Of a DNA stretch of 64,000 bases, positions 15,678 to 24,934 are shown one piece after another. A program made the translations under genes and the position numbers. Each line of letters opens with the position of its first letter. The stretch's first letter is position 1. Under the pieces are notes generated by a model. That model was given only the letters and a program-made list of their open reading frames with translations. It was not told where the DNA came from and ran no database searches. The stretch is taken from contig NZ_MZNT01000002.1 in NCBI RefSeq assembly GCF_002042965.1, positions 706,217 through 770,216 on the forward strand. Reading direction: 5' to 3'. The DNA is from Paenibacillus sp. 32352 (GTDB lineage: Bacteria; Bacillota; Bacilli; Paenibacillales; NBRC-103111).

Positions 15678-16562
15678 TTATTGATTTCTCACTTTTTTGC
15701 GGTAGTCCCTTGGCGTCATTCCTTCCATCATCTTGAAGGTCTGTCCAAAATGAGCCAGAGTATTGAAGCCGACCCGGCTCGCGATCTCGGCAATGGAGTA
15801 TTCGGTAAGGGCGAGCTCCCGCTTGGATTGGCGTATTCGCGTATAAATCAAATAATCGGATATGGTAATGCCGGTTGTTTCCTTAAACAGATGGCATAAA
15901 TAGTAAGGGCTTACATAAATCATATCCGCCAGCTGCTTCAGCTTGATAGGCTCATGATACCGTTCGGACAAGTAGCGTATGACCTGCTCCACCCTCGGAT
16001 TAACCGAGCTTCGGGAGATAGGGGAGGCACCTTGGGACGTTTGATTATGGATCAAGCGGTAAATTTCCAGCAGCAGCTCGTTCAGGCAAATGGAGCAGCT
16101 GATTTCGAACATGTCCAGGCGCTGGCGCACTTCTTCTTCCATTCGTGTCAGCAGTGCGTTCAGTTTTGCCTGCGTTTCTCCGGACACTCGCAGATGCCTG
16201 TGAGTCAAGTCCGAGCCGGGGCGAAACAATCGCAAAAACTGGGTCGCCGCCTGAGGTAGAAGCATTTCCGGTAAAAAGTTAACGACGCTGCGCGAGCAGT
16301 CTACTCCCATGCTGGGGGCGCTTTTATGGGATTCATATTCGGATATAAGCAGGATATCGCCTCCGACCAGAGGGAAAATTCGATCCTCAATAAGAAAGTT
16401 GCCGGAGCCCTGCTGGAAAAAATAAATTTCATAACCCGGATGCGAATGGAAGTCCATATAAAAGTGCTTGTCGGTAGCACGATGCTTTATAAAAAAAGGG
16501 CGCACACGCAGCCGTTCTTCTACCTCATAGATCCGAAGCTTATCGTCCTGATGATTGGGCAT
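15678..16562 (-). CDS. AraC family transcriptional regulator with cupin sensor
   Basis: A 294-residue regulator. The N-terminal cupin (HSHPGYEIYFFQQGSGNFLIEDRIFPLVGGDILLI) is a sugar-type ligand domain; the C-terminal pair of helix-turn-helix motifs (KLKQLADMIYVSPYYLCHLFKETTG and SIAEIASRVGFNTLAHFGQTFKMMEGMTPRDYRK) is standard AraC/XylS. It is divergent from a MocR-type regulator gene with about 160 bases between the starts. No clear target operon adjoins it. Confidence 0.9.
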   Translation of the reverse strand: MPNHQDDKLRIYEVEERLRVRPFFIKHRATDKHFYMDFHSHPGYEIYFFQQGSGNFLIEDRIFPLVGGDILLISEYESHKSAPSMGVDCSRSVVNFLPEMLLPQAATQFLRLFRPGSDLTHRHLRVSGETQAKLNALLTRMEEEVRQRLDMFEISCSICLNELLLEIYRLIHNQTSQGASPISRSSVNPRVEQVIRYLSERYHEPIKLKQLADMIYVSPYYLCHLFKETTGITISDYLIYTRIRQSKRELALTEYSIAEIASRVGFNTLAHFGQTFKMMEGMTPRDYRKKVRNQ

Positions 16563-16654
16563 CCCACTTAAAGCCTCCTCTGCAAATTCTCTATCTTATT
16601 AACTTACTCCTAGATCGGCATTAGCGCAATAGATTCATATCGAAAATGGGGGAT

Positions 16655-16666
16655 TGTATCGATACA
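16655..16666. promoter_or_regulatory. 12-bp palindrome, possible operator between araC-like and mocR-like genes
   Basis: TGTATC-GATACA is a perfect 12-base palindrome, 16 bases upstream of a TATAAT at 16682-16687 and about 55 bases ahead of the MocR-type start. A site here could be used by either divergent regulator; the assignment is a guess from position and symmetry. Confidence 0.4.
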
Positions 16667-16720
16667 GTTGTCGCAGTTATGTATAATGAAGGGAGATCAG
16701 CAGAAGGGAGCGGAGGCCGC

Positions 16721-18064
16721 ATGAAAAAGTATTTGTCGATATTATCCGATATCGAGCAGAAAATAATGGAAGGACAGTACCGCTCGGGGCAAAAGCTGCC
16801 TTCCGTTCGCATCGCCGCCAAGCAGTACGGATGCAGTATCAGTACGATCCTGCATGCCTATACGGAGCTGGAAAAACGGCACGCCATTTACTCCGTTTCT
16901 CAAAGCGGTTATTACGTCGTAGATAAATCGGGGGATGCAGCCAAGGATAAGAAAGACCGTAAAATCATCGATTTCGCTTCGGTGCTCCCGGATATCAATG
17001 TGTTTCCTTACGTGGACTTCCAGCATTGCTTGAACAAAGCGATTGACCAATACAAGCAACATTTGTTCACCTATGGCGATCCGAAGGGTCTGGAGTCACT
17101 GCGATACACGCTGGCCTCACATCTTGCAGGCGATCAAGTCATTGCGGATCCCAGGAGAATTATAGTGACTTCGGGGGCGCAGCAGGCGCTGGAAATTTTG
17201 GCGAGAATGCCGTTTCCGAACGGAAACTCAGAGATCCTGGTCGAGCAGCCGGGCTACGATATTTATCTGCGTTATCTCGAATACGAAGGTATTCCAGTCA
17301 GCGGCATTAGGCGCACGGCGACAGGCATCGATTTGGGGGAGCTGGAGGAAAGGTTTAAAACCGGTAAAATTAAATTTTTTTACACGATGTCCAGATTTCA
17401 TAATCCGCTGGGAACCTCCTACACCGTAACGGAGAGAAAAGCGATAGCCGATTTGGCGAGCAAATACGACGTGTACATCGTAGAAGATGATTACATGGCC
17501 GACTTGGGCATAGAACAGGGCTTCGACCCCATTTATGCGTACAACCGGACGTCGCATGTCGTATATGTGAAAAGCTTTTCGAAGATTATTTTCCCGGGGC
17601 TAAGATTAGGCGCAGCAGTGCTGCCGGAGAAGCTGCTTGAGACGTATCTTGCTAACAAGAGGTATGCCGATTCCTCGCTCTTATCTCAAGCAGCACTCGA
17701 GGTATACATGAAAAACGGCATGTATGAGCGGCATAAACGCAAAATATGCAGTCAATATTCGGCAAGGATCAGTGCTTTGAATGCAGCCGTAGAGCGGTAC
17801 AATCAAGCGGGCCTCATAGAAACCTCGCACGTCAGCTCAGGCATTTATGTTCAATTTAAGCTGCCGCAAACGGTTAACCTGGAGCGGTTGATTGCTCGGT
17901 TAGATGCAAGACATGTTCATGTCATACCCGGGAAAAAATTTTATTTGACCTCTTACCTGGATCGGGAAAAGTTTCTTCGGATCAGTATCTCGCAGGCTCA
18001 TCCCGAGCAAATTGATGAGGGAGTAAGGGCGATCATAGAGGAAGCGGGGAGGCCGGTTCATTAA
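16721..18064 (+). CDS. MocR-type (GntR/aminotransferase) transcriptional regulator
   Basis: A 447-residue fusion: N-terminal GntR winged helix (about 1-70, YRSGQKLPSVRIAAKQYGCSISTI) and a fold type I aminotransferase domain. The PLP-binding lysine lies in YVKSFSKIIFPGLRLG, and VEDDYMAD and SRFHNPLGTSYT are usual MocR motifs. MocR regulators use PLP as cofactor or signal and often control vitamin B6, GABA or peptide-uptake genes. ATG 16721 is chosen because CGGAGG at 16711-16716 precedes it; a start at 16646 would lie upstream of the TATAAT. No adjacent enzyme gene shows its target. Confidence 0.88.
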   Translation: MKKYLSILSDIEQKIMEGQYRSGQKLPSVRIAAKQYGCSISTILHAYTELEKRHAIYSVSQSGYYVVDKSGDAAKDKKDRKIIDFASVLPDINVFPYVDFQHCLNKAIDQYKQHLFTYGDPKGLESLRYTLASHLAGDQVIADPRRIIVTSGAQQALEILARMPFPNGNSEILVEQPGYDIYLRYLEYEGIPVSGIRRTATGIDLGELEERFKTGKIKFFYTMSRFHNPLGTSYTVTERKAIADLASKYDVYIVEDDYMADLGIEQGFDPIYAYNRTSHVVYVKSFSKIIFPGLRLGAAVLPEKLLETYLANKRYADSSLLSQAALEVYMKNGMYERHKRKICSQYSARISALNAAVERYNQAGLIETSHVSSGIYVQFKLPQTVNLERLIARLDARHVHVIPGKKFYLTSYLDREKFLRISISQAHPEQIDEGVRAIIEEAGRPVH

Positions 18065-18149
18065 AATAGCAAAGGAAAAGAAATGATAGGGTATGCTGCA
18101 TGGTAAGCTTAAAAAGGCTGGATGTTAACTTTGAAAGGGGATTCCTTTA

Positions 18150-18656
18150 GTGAGTAATCAGACATGGATTGAAATTTATAAGGCTGGTTTGCAGAGGTAT
18201 ACCATGGAGCAGCTAAGGCAGATCCCCGCGCCGGGGGTCTGGTCCCTCGGTCAGCTGTATAACCATGTGATTCTCACCGCCCTCGATTATCTTGACAAAG
18301 TAGAAATGTGTGCTGCTGCAAGGGAAGAGCAATCACTCGGGAAAACGGAGGGTGGCGAGCATTTGTTCCGGCTTGTCGGATTCCCGCCGGTTAAAATAAA
18401 GCTTCCGGACGGGCCGGAGAACTCCCCGAGCAATTCCGACAGCAAAGAAGACCTGATGCAGGGTCTGGGTCAAGTGATGAAAAGAATGAAGGAGTGGGAA
18501 GGGAAAATAAACCATCTGAACCCGAACTGCAAAATAAAGCATGATGGTTTCGGCTGGCTGAACGCACGGGAATGGTTTGCGCTTGTCGACATGCATTTCC
18601 GCCATCACCTTCGGCAGAAGAAGGAATTGGAACGAGAACTGGGGATAAGGGAATAA
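18150..18656 (+). CDS. DinB/YfiT superfamily protein
   Basis: A 168-residue four-helix DinB-like protein. The conserved metal-ligand histidines appear in LGQLYNHVILTA and VDMHFRHHLRQKKEL. DinB-fold proteins include thiol-S-transferases (mycothiol, bacillithiol) and uncharacterised damage-inducible proteins. The start is a GTG at 18150 with AAGGGGAT before it. It may be co-transcribed with the arylamine N-acetyltransferase gene 120 bases downstream. Function beyond the fold is not known. Confidence 0.75.
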   Translation: MSNQTWIEIYKAGLQRYTMEQLRQIPAPGVWSLGQLYNHVILTALDYLDKVEMCAAAREEQSLGKTEGGEHLFRLVGFPPVKIKLPDGPENSPSNSDSKEDLMQGLGQVMKRMKEWEGKINHLNPNCKIKHDGFGWLNAREWFALVDMHFRHHLRQKKELERELGIRE

Positions 18657-18776
18657 AAGTGTACCGGCACAGTTGTGTTGCTTACGTATTGCCGAATCCT
18701 CTCTGCATCTCTACAATGAGACTACATGGCCGCCAGAACTCTGGTGGCAATTAGTAAAATCCGAGGTGATCCCCTG

Positions 18777-19649
18777 ATGTATCGCATGACAAGAGAGGAA
18801 ATAAAAGCATATTTGAACAGGATAGGAATTAAGGAGGTGCAGCCGCCTACTAAGGAATATTTGTTTGCGCTGCATCAAGCTCATGTGAACGCTCTTTCAT
18901 GGCAGACCGTTGATATATTTGCAGGCAAACCGGCAGCGATAGGGTTCGAACAATCCGTCCGGCTTGTACTGAATGACAAGAGCGGATACTGCTTTCATCT
19001 GAACGGCGCATTCAGTTCGCTGCTTCATTCTTTAGGCTATAAGGTCCATTTGCACCGCGCCGGCGTGCAGCCGCTAGGGGAACAGCCGAGAGTGAATTCA
19101 TTTCACTTGAGTCTGAGTGTTGACCTTGTGAATGAAGCGGAAGCAGAGGAGCAATGGATTGTTGACGTGGGGCTGGGTGATATGCCGTATGAGCCTATTC
19201 CGCTTCGTTACGGCATGTATGAGCAGGGGCCTTTGAGCTATAAGGTCGTTCAATCCGGCGTAGTGCCCCAGGGTTGGCGTCTCGTGCATGATCCGTTGGC
19301 TAATTTTGCCGGGGTAGACATTGATGCTGCCGTCCTGGAAAGCTTGGAGGAGTTTATGCCGAAGCATGAATTCTACAGCCGCTCTCCGGAATCACCGTGG
19401 GCACGTATCTTTCTGGTTAGGCAGAGAAATGCAAGTCAGAGTAACGAGCTGCGGGGCTGCATCTGGAGCAAGAGAGACAAGAACGGTTTGGCTAAAGTCG
19501 AGGTGGCTAGCAAATCGGAGTGGCTGGAACTTTTGAACGATGTCTTCGGGGAGCGTCTTGCCGGTTACAGCGCCTTGGAGAAGGATGACTTATGGAAAAG
19601 GGTGGAAGCCGCCCACGTCGAGTGGAAAGCTACTAGAGCTCTAAGTTAG
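18777..19649 (+). CDS. arylamine N-acetyltransferase
   Basis: A 290-residue NAT family protein with the Cys-His-Asp triad: Cys in KSGYCFHLNGAFSSLL, His in NSFHLSLSV and Asp in WIVDVGLGD. It transfers acetyl from acetyl-CoA to aryl amines or hydrazines, so a role in detoxification is likely. ATG 18777 is used because GAGGTGAT precedes it; a start at 18726 has no ribosome site. The gene ends ahead of a strong terminator. Confidence 0.9.
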   Translation: MYRMTREEIKAYLNRIGIKEVQPPTKEYLFALHQAHVNALSWQTVDIFAGKPAAIGFEQSVRLVLNDKSGYCFHLNGAFSSLLHSLGYKVHLHRAGVQPLGEQPRVNSFHLSLSVDLVNEAEAEEQWIVDVGLGDMPYEPIPLRYGMYEQGPLSYKVVQSGVVPQGWRLVHDPLANFAGVDIDAAVLESLEEFMPKHEFYSRSPESPWARIFLVRQRNASQSNELRGCIWSKRDKNGLAKVEVASKSEWLELLNDVFGERLAGYSALEKDDLWKRVEAAHVEWKATRALS

Positions 19650-19703
19650 ACCTTTATGGGTCTGGATAAGCCTGCAACAGTTATGCTCAAGCATGTATAA
19701 AGG

Positions 19704-19742
19704 AAAAGGCCTGATCGCTACTAAACAGTCAGGCCTTTTTTG
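19704..19742 (+). terminator. terminator after the NAT gene
   Basis: Stem 19704-19714 (AAAAGGCCTGA) pairs with 19729-19739, loop of 14 bases, then a T-run. It is also usable in part by the converging GH105 gene. Confidence 0.88.
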
Positions 19743-19796
19743 CCGTTTTCCTTCACAAGGGCAGACTTGCTAGACAATTAGCCGGCCCTCATAAAC

Positions 19797-20843
19797 CTAT
19801 ATATATTCTGCCAAGAGCATCAATGCCAAGCCTTGACCGTACAGCGTGTCTTTGAATGGAATCCGATTATAATCCTCAACGCTATCCTTCACTGGGGTTC
19901 CACCCGATACCCCGGCGACTCTGCCTTCTTCATCAATCTTGTCAACGATTGCCGAGGCCGTGCGGTCGGCGGCTTCAAGAAACTTCTTGTCCAGAAGGCC
20001 GCACTCGATAGCTCGAATAATTCCTGCCGCTATGCCGGCACTCCCCGATGTCTCTTCATAGAAATCAGGCCGATCCAGGACGGTGTGCCATAATCCGCCC
20101 TCGTTCTGGTAACCGATCAATCCGTTCATCAGGCGAACATACCGGTCATGCAGCCCGGGAGGAATGTCCACGAGATGGATGATGCTTTGCAGAATACAAG
20201 GCAAGCCAAGAGCCACCCAGGCATTCGCCCGTGTCCAACGGGCCGCAGACATGTGGCTGCGCTCCCCGCAGTTCCAGCCGTGAAAGAGCACGCCGGTCGT
20301 ATCGTCCTGAAGCAATCGAAGGTGCAATTCCAACTGGAGCAACGCTTCCAGTGCAATTTCCTTCGAATTCAGCAATTTCGCTGCCTCAGCCATGAAGAAT
20401 ACGGCCATATAGACCGTGTCCGCCCACACTTGCTCCGGAAACAACGCATTCTCAGTGACGGTATGCTCCAGCGCTCCTTCGCGGGTTCGAGGCGCTTCAT
20501 GAAGAAGCCAGCAGGTGACCGCTTGAACGTCCTCCTTGTAGCTTTCCTTTGGATTCAAATTATACAAGGCTGGTAAAATGGTATAGGGGGCAGTGGAATT
20601 CACGGTTCGGTGAAGCCGTGATTTATCGCCATTACGGATTGCCCAGTCCGTCAAATAGCGGAGCAGTTCGTTGTGCCCGGTTTTCTCATAATATCGCAGA
20701 ATCGATATGACCCCGACTCCGGGAATCCAATCCCACAGATCCATCTTCATGCGAGTATCCGCTGATTTACCGGAAATCATAAACGCATAGACGGAAGCGG
20801 CTTTAGTTTGGGCCAAATCAGATGAAATAGCATAATTTCGCAA
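19797..20843 (-). CDS. glycoside hydrolase family 105/88 protein (unsaturated uronyl hydrolase-like)
   Basis: A protein of about 350 residues with the six-hairpin fold motifs of GH105/YteR: WDWIPGVGVISI, FPEQVWADTVYMAVFFMAEAA with the catalytic Asp in WAD, HGWNC and ARWTRANAWVALGL. Such enzymes hydrate and release unsaturated uronic residues from pectin or rhamnogalacturonan disaccharides inside the cell. A TTG at 20858 is open upstream, but its GGAGG is correctly placed for the TTG at 20843, which I use. It is divergent from a sugar-binding lipoprotein gene with a cre-like site between, so the two may act on one carbohydrate. Confidence 0.82.
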   Translation of the reverse strand: MRNYAISSDLAQTKAASVYAFMISGKSADTRMKMDLWDWIPGVGVISILRYYEKTGHNELLRYLTDWAIRNGDKSRLHRTVNSTAPYTILPALYNLNPKESYKEDVQAVTCWLLHEAPRTREGALEHTVTENALFPEQVWADTVYMAVFFMAEAAKLLNSKEIALEALLQLELHLRLLQDDTTGVLFHGWNCGERSHMSAARWTRANAWVALGLPCILQSIIHLVDIPPGLHDRYVRLMNGLIGYQNEGGLWHTVLDRPDFYEETSGSAGIAAGIIRAIECGLLDKKFLEAADRTASAIVDKIDEEGRVAGVSGGTPVKDSVEDYNRIPFKDTLYGQGLALMLLAEYI

Positions 20844-21084
20844 ATACAGTCCCTCCAAATGATAAAGGATTCATTTCTCCTTCATTATATAAAAAAGACT
20901 GCCTGCATACTTTCGCTATGTTGTTTGAATTTATAGGAATATTGCGCTGGTGCGATCCGCATTTCATAGAATTAGTATAGGGGTTAAAGCCAATAACGGA
21001 TATAACAGCTTGCTAGTTGCTGATGAAGATAGCAATATTCCTATAATTCATCGCAAGATGAATGAAGATTCCCCGGCTTGCCTT

Positions 21085-21093
21085 TGATATAAT
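21085..21093 (+). promoter_or_regulatory. extended -10 promoter of the sugar-binding lipoprotein gene
   Basis: TGATATAAT is a perfect extended -10 element (TGN-TATAAT). No good -35 box is seen at the normal distance, which is allowed with an extended -10. It sits 62 bases ahead of the start codon and just upstream of the cre-like site. Confidence 0.6.
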
Positions 21094-21106
21094 AAAGCCA
21101 TAGAAA

Positions 21107-21120
21107 TTAAAGCGCTTACA
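21107..21120. promoter_or_regulatory. cre-like CcpA operator
   Basis: TTAAAGCGCTTACA matches the cre consensus TGWNANCGNTNWCA at all but the second base. It lies just downstream of the -10 box, where CcpA would block transcription of the lipoprotein gene when glucose is present. Along with this, the 20844-21155 gap holds no gene. Confidence 0.65.
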
Positions 21121-21155
21121 GAGAGTCTGTCGCAAATTAAGGGGGAACCATTTGT

Positions 21156-22454
21156 ATGAAAAAGAAATTATTGGTTATTGCCGCTTCGTTAGCCGCACTA
21201 TGCGCACTATCCGCTTGCTCAGGAGGGAAGGGCGCACAGGAGAATGCCGGTACGGGTTCGCCGCAGGCAGAGTCCAAACCGGTTACCATCAAAATATACC
21301 AGTGGGTCGCCGTATCGGATGAACAATGGCAGCAGCTTTTCGTAGAACCTGTGAAAAAGAAATATCCTCACATCACCTTAGAGCAAGTAGTGAGAGGCAA
21401 GGGAACCAACCCGGATGAATTGGTTGCTTCAGGTGAATTTCCGGACATTTTCACCATCACGAACGATATTCGAACCTATGCGAACCTTGGTCTAACCCAG
21501 GACATGGGCCCATTAATGAAAAAGGAAAATATGGATATAAGCAAATTTGATCCGGCCTTTACTGAGAGAAGCAAGGTGGATGGCCAGCTTGTTGCATTTC
21601 CTTTTTACAGCAGTCCTACCGCTTTATATTATAATAAAGATATCTTTGATAAGTTTGCCGTTCCTTATCCGAAGGACGGGATGTACTGGGAGGATATCAT
21701 CAATCTTGCCAAGCAGGTCTCGAAGACGGATGCCGGCTTTCAATATAAAGGGATGCATCCGCAAAGCATATTTGCTATGAAGGGCGGGCTGCCGATTGAT
21801 CTGCTGGATGCCAAGACCGACGCACCGACCATCAACAATGATCAATGGAAGCAGCTGTTGACCCTATATTCGAATCTGGTGATGATTCCGGGCAACGAGC
21901 CTAAGGGCGGAGCTTTTGCAGATGTAGTGAACGCCTTTGTCAAGGATAAAAACACGGCAATGGTCATTTCCAATATGATGCCGTCCCTTCAGGAGGCTTC
22001 CAAGAACGGGTTGAACTGGGACATGGTGCAGCTTCCAAGCTACAAAGGCTACGACGGCCTTAAGGGTTTGGGAGATACGATGTATGTAGGGATTAACAAG
22101 GTCAGCAAAAATCAGGACGATGCCATGAAGGTCCTTTCTGTCCTCACATCAGAGGAAGTACAGTCGACGATGGCCAAGAAATACGGATATTATCCGGTGT
22201 TATCGAGTAAAGCAGTTAAAGATTCATTCGGTACCGAAATGGAATTCCTGAAAGGGAAAAATGTCCAGGCTATCTACAAAGGACAGATCGCTCCGTATAT
22301 GCCGAGCTCAACGTATTCCAGCCATGTGGATGTTCGTAAAATATTTAACGCGAAAGTAGCGGACGTTGTGGCAGGCAAAAAAGATGTGAACACCGCGCTG
22401 CGTGAAGCAGACGAGGAGATTACCAAGATCATGCCGCAAATCAAACAAAAATAG
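21156..22454 (+). CDS. extracellular sugar-binding lipoprotein of an ABC importer
   Basis: A 432-residue CUT1-type solute-binding protein. MKKKLLVIAA... ends in the lipobox LSAC with the lipidated Cys at residue 21, followed by a Gly/Ser/Glu linker. The mature part has the bilobal binding-protein pattern (YYNKDIFDKFAVPYPKDGMYWEDIINLAKQV). GGGGGA precedes the ATG. No permease or ATPase genes are adjacent; it probably feeds a transporter encoded elsewhere, with the shared MsmX-like ATPase. A terminator follows at once. The ligand may be the pectin-derived product handled by the divergent GH105 enzyme (inference). Confidence 0.88.
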   Translation: MKKKLLVIAASLAALCALSACSGGKGAQENAGTGSPQAESKPVTIKIYQWVAVSDEQWQQLFVEPVKKKYPHITLEQVVRGKGTNPDELVASGEFPDIFTITNDIRTYANLGLTQDMGPLMKKENMDISKFDPAFTERSKVDGQLVAFPFYSSPTALYYNKDIFDKFAVPYPKDGMYWEDIINLAKQVSKTDAGFQYKGMHPQSIFAMKGGLPIDLLDAKTDAPTINNDQWKQLLTLYSNLVMIPGNEPKGGAFADVVNAFVKDKNTAMVISNMMPSLQEASKNGLNWDMVQLPSYKGYDGLKGLGDTMYVGINKVSKNQDDAMKVLSVLTSEEVQSTMAKKYGYYPVLSSKAVKDSFGTEMEFLKGKNVQAIYKGQIAPYMPSSTYSSHVDVRKIFNAKVADVVAGKKDVNTALREADEEITKIMPQIKQK

Positions 22455-22461
22455 GGATTAC

Positions 22462-22502
22462 AAAGACAAGGATTCAGCCTTAGAGGCTGGGTCTTTTTTT
22501 CT
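22462..22502 (+). terminator. terminator after the sugar-binding lipoprotein gene
   Basis: AAAGAC pairs with GTCTTT around an inner CAGCC/GGCTG stem, followed by a run of seven T residues. It confirms that the lipoprotein gene is transcribed alone. Confidence 0.8.
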
Positions 22503-22644
22503 ATGCGCTTCTCAAATAAGGATGATATTTTATCCCTATACTGATTTTTTCCATAAACATCCTGGCAAGAGTTATGTTATATTTTGGATAAACGAAAGCA
22601 GGTAGAGTTCCTATAACCGCAGTTGAGGAAAGGATGACAGGTTC

Positions 22645-23469
22645 ATGTCCATTGTGATTACCGGAGCGAATGGCCAATTGGGAAGTCTGGTTATCCAAGA
22701 GCTGTTACAAAGAATCGATGCAAAACAAATCATTGCTTGTATAAGGGACGCCGAGCGTGGAAAGTCACTGGAGGAGCTCGGTATAGAGTTACGATACTGC
22801 GACTACGACCGCCCGGAATCGCTGCCGGCTGCCTTGAGAGGAGCGAAGCAGCTGTTATTCATTTCCAGCTCACACCAGGACGATGCCGTACGGTTGCTCC
22901 AGCATGAGCGGGTAATTGAAGCTGCTAAGCAAGCGCAGGTTCAGCATATCGCTTATACCAGCTTTGCCTATGCGGAACAAGGCTCGATTTCGCTGACACA
23001 ACTGCATGTGAACACGGAGCGGGCTATTGCTGCATCAGGCATCCCTTATACGATTTTTCGCAATGCGCTGTATACAGATATTGTCAAAGTCTTCGGCCTA
23101 GATGCGGCCATTGCTTCAGGAGAGCTGGTTGTGCCTCCCGGCGAGTGGACATTCAATACAGTAACCAGAGAGGATCTTGCTGCCGCCATAGCAGCGGTTC
23201 TTTGCGAACCTCTAAATCAAGGGAGAAGCTATGAGCTTACGGCTTCACAATCGTGGACCATGGAGGATCTGTCGTCAGCAATATCCGAGCTTGCAGGGAA
23301 AACCATATCGGTTCGCAGGGACGCGCAGATGAAGCACTGGGTCTTCGGATTTCTAAGCCAAATCAATACAGTCTCCACTTCAAACGATTTGCAAACCGTT
23401 CTGGGAAGACCTGCTATATCACTAAAGGAGACCCTGCGCCAATTCGTGGAGGATACCAAAGGGATCTAG
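22645..23469 (+). CDS. NmrA/QorB-like NAD(P)H-dependent reductase
   Basis: A 274-residue atypical short-chain reductase: Rossmann motif ITGANGQLGSLV at the N-terminus, then CDYDRPESLPAAL and HIAYTSFAYAEQ, and IPYTIFRNALYTD, which together are typical of NAD(P)H:quinone oxidoreductase type 2 (QorB/YtfG). It probably reduces quinones or senses NADPH. The start at 22645 follows GAGGAAAGGATGACAGG. It is a single-gene unit between a terminator and the DUF2306 gene. Confidence 0.82.
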   Translation: MSIVITGANGQLGSLVIQELLQRIDAKQIIACIRDAERGKSLEELGIELRYCDYDRPESLPAALRGAKQLLFISSSHQDDAVRLLQHERVIEAAKQAQVQHIAYTSFAYAEQGSISLTQLHVNTERAIAASGIPYTIFRNALYTDIVKVFGLDAAIASGELVVPPGEWTFNTVTREDLAAAIAAVLCEPLNQGRSYELTASQSWTMEDLSSAISELAGKTISVRRDAQMKHWVFGFLSQINTVSTSNDLQTVLGRPAISLKETLRQFVEDTKGI

Positions 23470-23600
23470 CATTACTTCAGCAAATGTCAGAAAGAAGTCA
23501 TCCCTGCCAGCACATCCTGCCCAGCAGTTCTGATACAATAAGAATCAAAATGCGGCATCAGCGACATTGGAGCGTTGTGGTAGAAGAGGGGAATTTAGGT

Positions 23601-24236
23601 ATGTTCAGCGGCAGGCGTTGGTATGGACTCGTAGTACTCATCATGGTCATCGATCTCATTTATGTGATGTATATGAATTATATCCATGATCCGTTTGCAG
23701 CTGAATTTCTGAAGCATAAGATTGGTCTGAAAAAAGAGGTTCAGCTTCCGCTATGGCTTCATGTGTTGTATGTCCATATAGGCTTTGCTTGTCTGGCAAT
23801 GATAACGGGCGCCCTTAACTTCTCGCAAAGATTGTTGAGCCGGCATCGCCGATTCCATCGCATCAATGGATACGTGTACCTGGTTTCCATTTTACTCGTC
23901 GACCTGACCTCAGGGTATATGGCACCTTATGCAACAGGCGGCAGGATGAATAGCATAGCATTCAACCTGTTGAATCTGCTGTGGCCGATTTTTACTGTCG
24001 GGGCCATAGTGCACATCAAAAAGAAACGGCTTATCAAGCATCGGGAATGGATGATGAGGAGCTATGCGCTTTGCTTCACCAATTTTCTGACTCACCTTAT
24101 TACGGCTGTAATATCACGTGGATTCGGATGGACTTATCCAGCCAGTTATTCGATAGGGGTATACGGAGCTGTCATTTTGCTGCTATTAGCCCCGGAGCTC
24201 CTTATTCGACGACAGCGAAAACATCGTGAACCATAA
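23601..24236 (+). CDS. DUF2306 membrane protein
   Basis: A 211-residue integral membrane protein with about six to seven hydrophobic spans (LVVLIMVIDLIYVMYM, VHIGFACLAMITGALNF, GYVYLVSILLVDLTSGY, SIAFNLLNLLWPIFTVG, GVYGAVILLLLAPELL). Conserved DUF2306 features are RFHRINGYVYL, HREWMMRSYAL and the basic loops. Some family members resemble b-type cytochrome-like proteins with conserved histidines; a function is not known. ATG 23601 is chosen because of GAGGGGAA just ahead; longer versions would overlap the reductase gene. Confidence 0.8.
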   Translation: MFSGRRWYGLVVLIMVIDLIYVMYMNYIHDPFAAEFLKHKIGLKKEVQLPLWLHVLYVHIGFACLAMITGALNFSQRLLSRHRRFHRINGYVYLVSILLVDLTSGYMAPYATGGRMNSIAFNLLNLLWPIFTVGAIVHIKKKRLIKHREWMMRSYALCFTNFLTHLITAVISRGFGWTYPASYSIGVYGAVILLLLAPELLIRRQRKHREP

Positions 24237-24287
24237 GACACTGCCGCCTTTAGGGTTAGTACACGAAGGGACGGAGGGATCGGGCCT

Positions 24288-24923
24288 ATGCAACAATCGA
24301 ACAATATTCTAGGCAAAGTGACCTGCTTTATAACAAGGGAGCGGAATGGCGAAGCCGAGCTGCTCCTTTTCCGGCATCCGAATGCTGGCATTCAATTGCC
24401 TGCGGGAACTGTTGAATTCGATGAAGAGTTTAAGGATGCGGCTCTGCGCGAAGCCTTAGAAGAGACCGGGTTAGAGGAGTTCGGTTCATGTGAATACATC
24501 GGAGAACAGAAGCTTCGGCTTCCAGGTGACAAATATGCAACCTTTCATAACGCCAAGGTTTACTCAAGACCGGACTTTATGAGCTCCCATTGGGCCGAGA
24601 TAAGAAGGGGCATTCAGGTGGATTACGTTCGCGAACAGGGGGAATTCGTCCAGATATCTTACATAGAAGAGGACCAGTATCCGGATCCGAACTATATCTC
24701 CTATCAAATTACGGGTTGGGTGGACCGTAAGGATCTGGCAAGTGAGGTATTGCGGAGGTTTTATCATTTGCGCAGCAATTGCAACAGGGATGAATGGGAG
24801 ATGGAAGCAGATCATCATGTATTCCGTTTGTTCTGGGCTCCGATGAGCAGATTGCCCGACATTGTAGCGCCGCAGCAGCGGTGGGTTCATTATGTAACCG
24901 AGGAGCTGCGCTATTCATTCTAG
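24288..24923 (+). CDS. Nudix hydrolase
   Basis: A 211-residue protein with an intact Nudix box from G40 to L62 (GX5EX7REUXEEXGU; the final part reads REALEETGL), so it should cleave a nucleoside diphosphate derivative with Mg2+. The C-terminal 90 residues (VDRKDLASEVLRRFYHL onward) are an unassigned extension. The start follows a GGAGGGA site. Substrate cannot be predicted. It ends just before a long hairpin with a poly-G tract. Confidence 0.83.
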   Translation: MQQSNNILGKVTCFITRERNGEAELLLFRHPNAGIQLPAGTVEFDEEFKDAALREALEETGLEEFGSCEYIGEQKLRLPGDKYATFHNAKVYSRPDFMSSHWAEIRRGIQVDYVREQGEFVQISYIEEDQYPDPNYISYQITGWVDRKDLASEVLRRFYHLRSNCNRDEWEMEADHHVFRLFWAPMSRLPDIVAPQQRWVHYVTEELRYSF

Positions 24924-24934
24924 AGGATAAGAAG

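Noticed and set aside
23253..23600. N-terminal extension of the DUF2306 protein
   Set aside because: It overlaps the upstream reductase gene in another frame and has no ribosome site; the membrane protein starts naturally at 23601.
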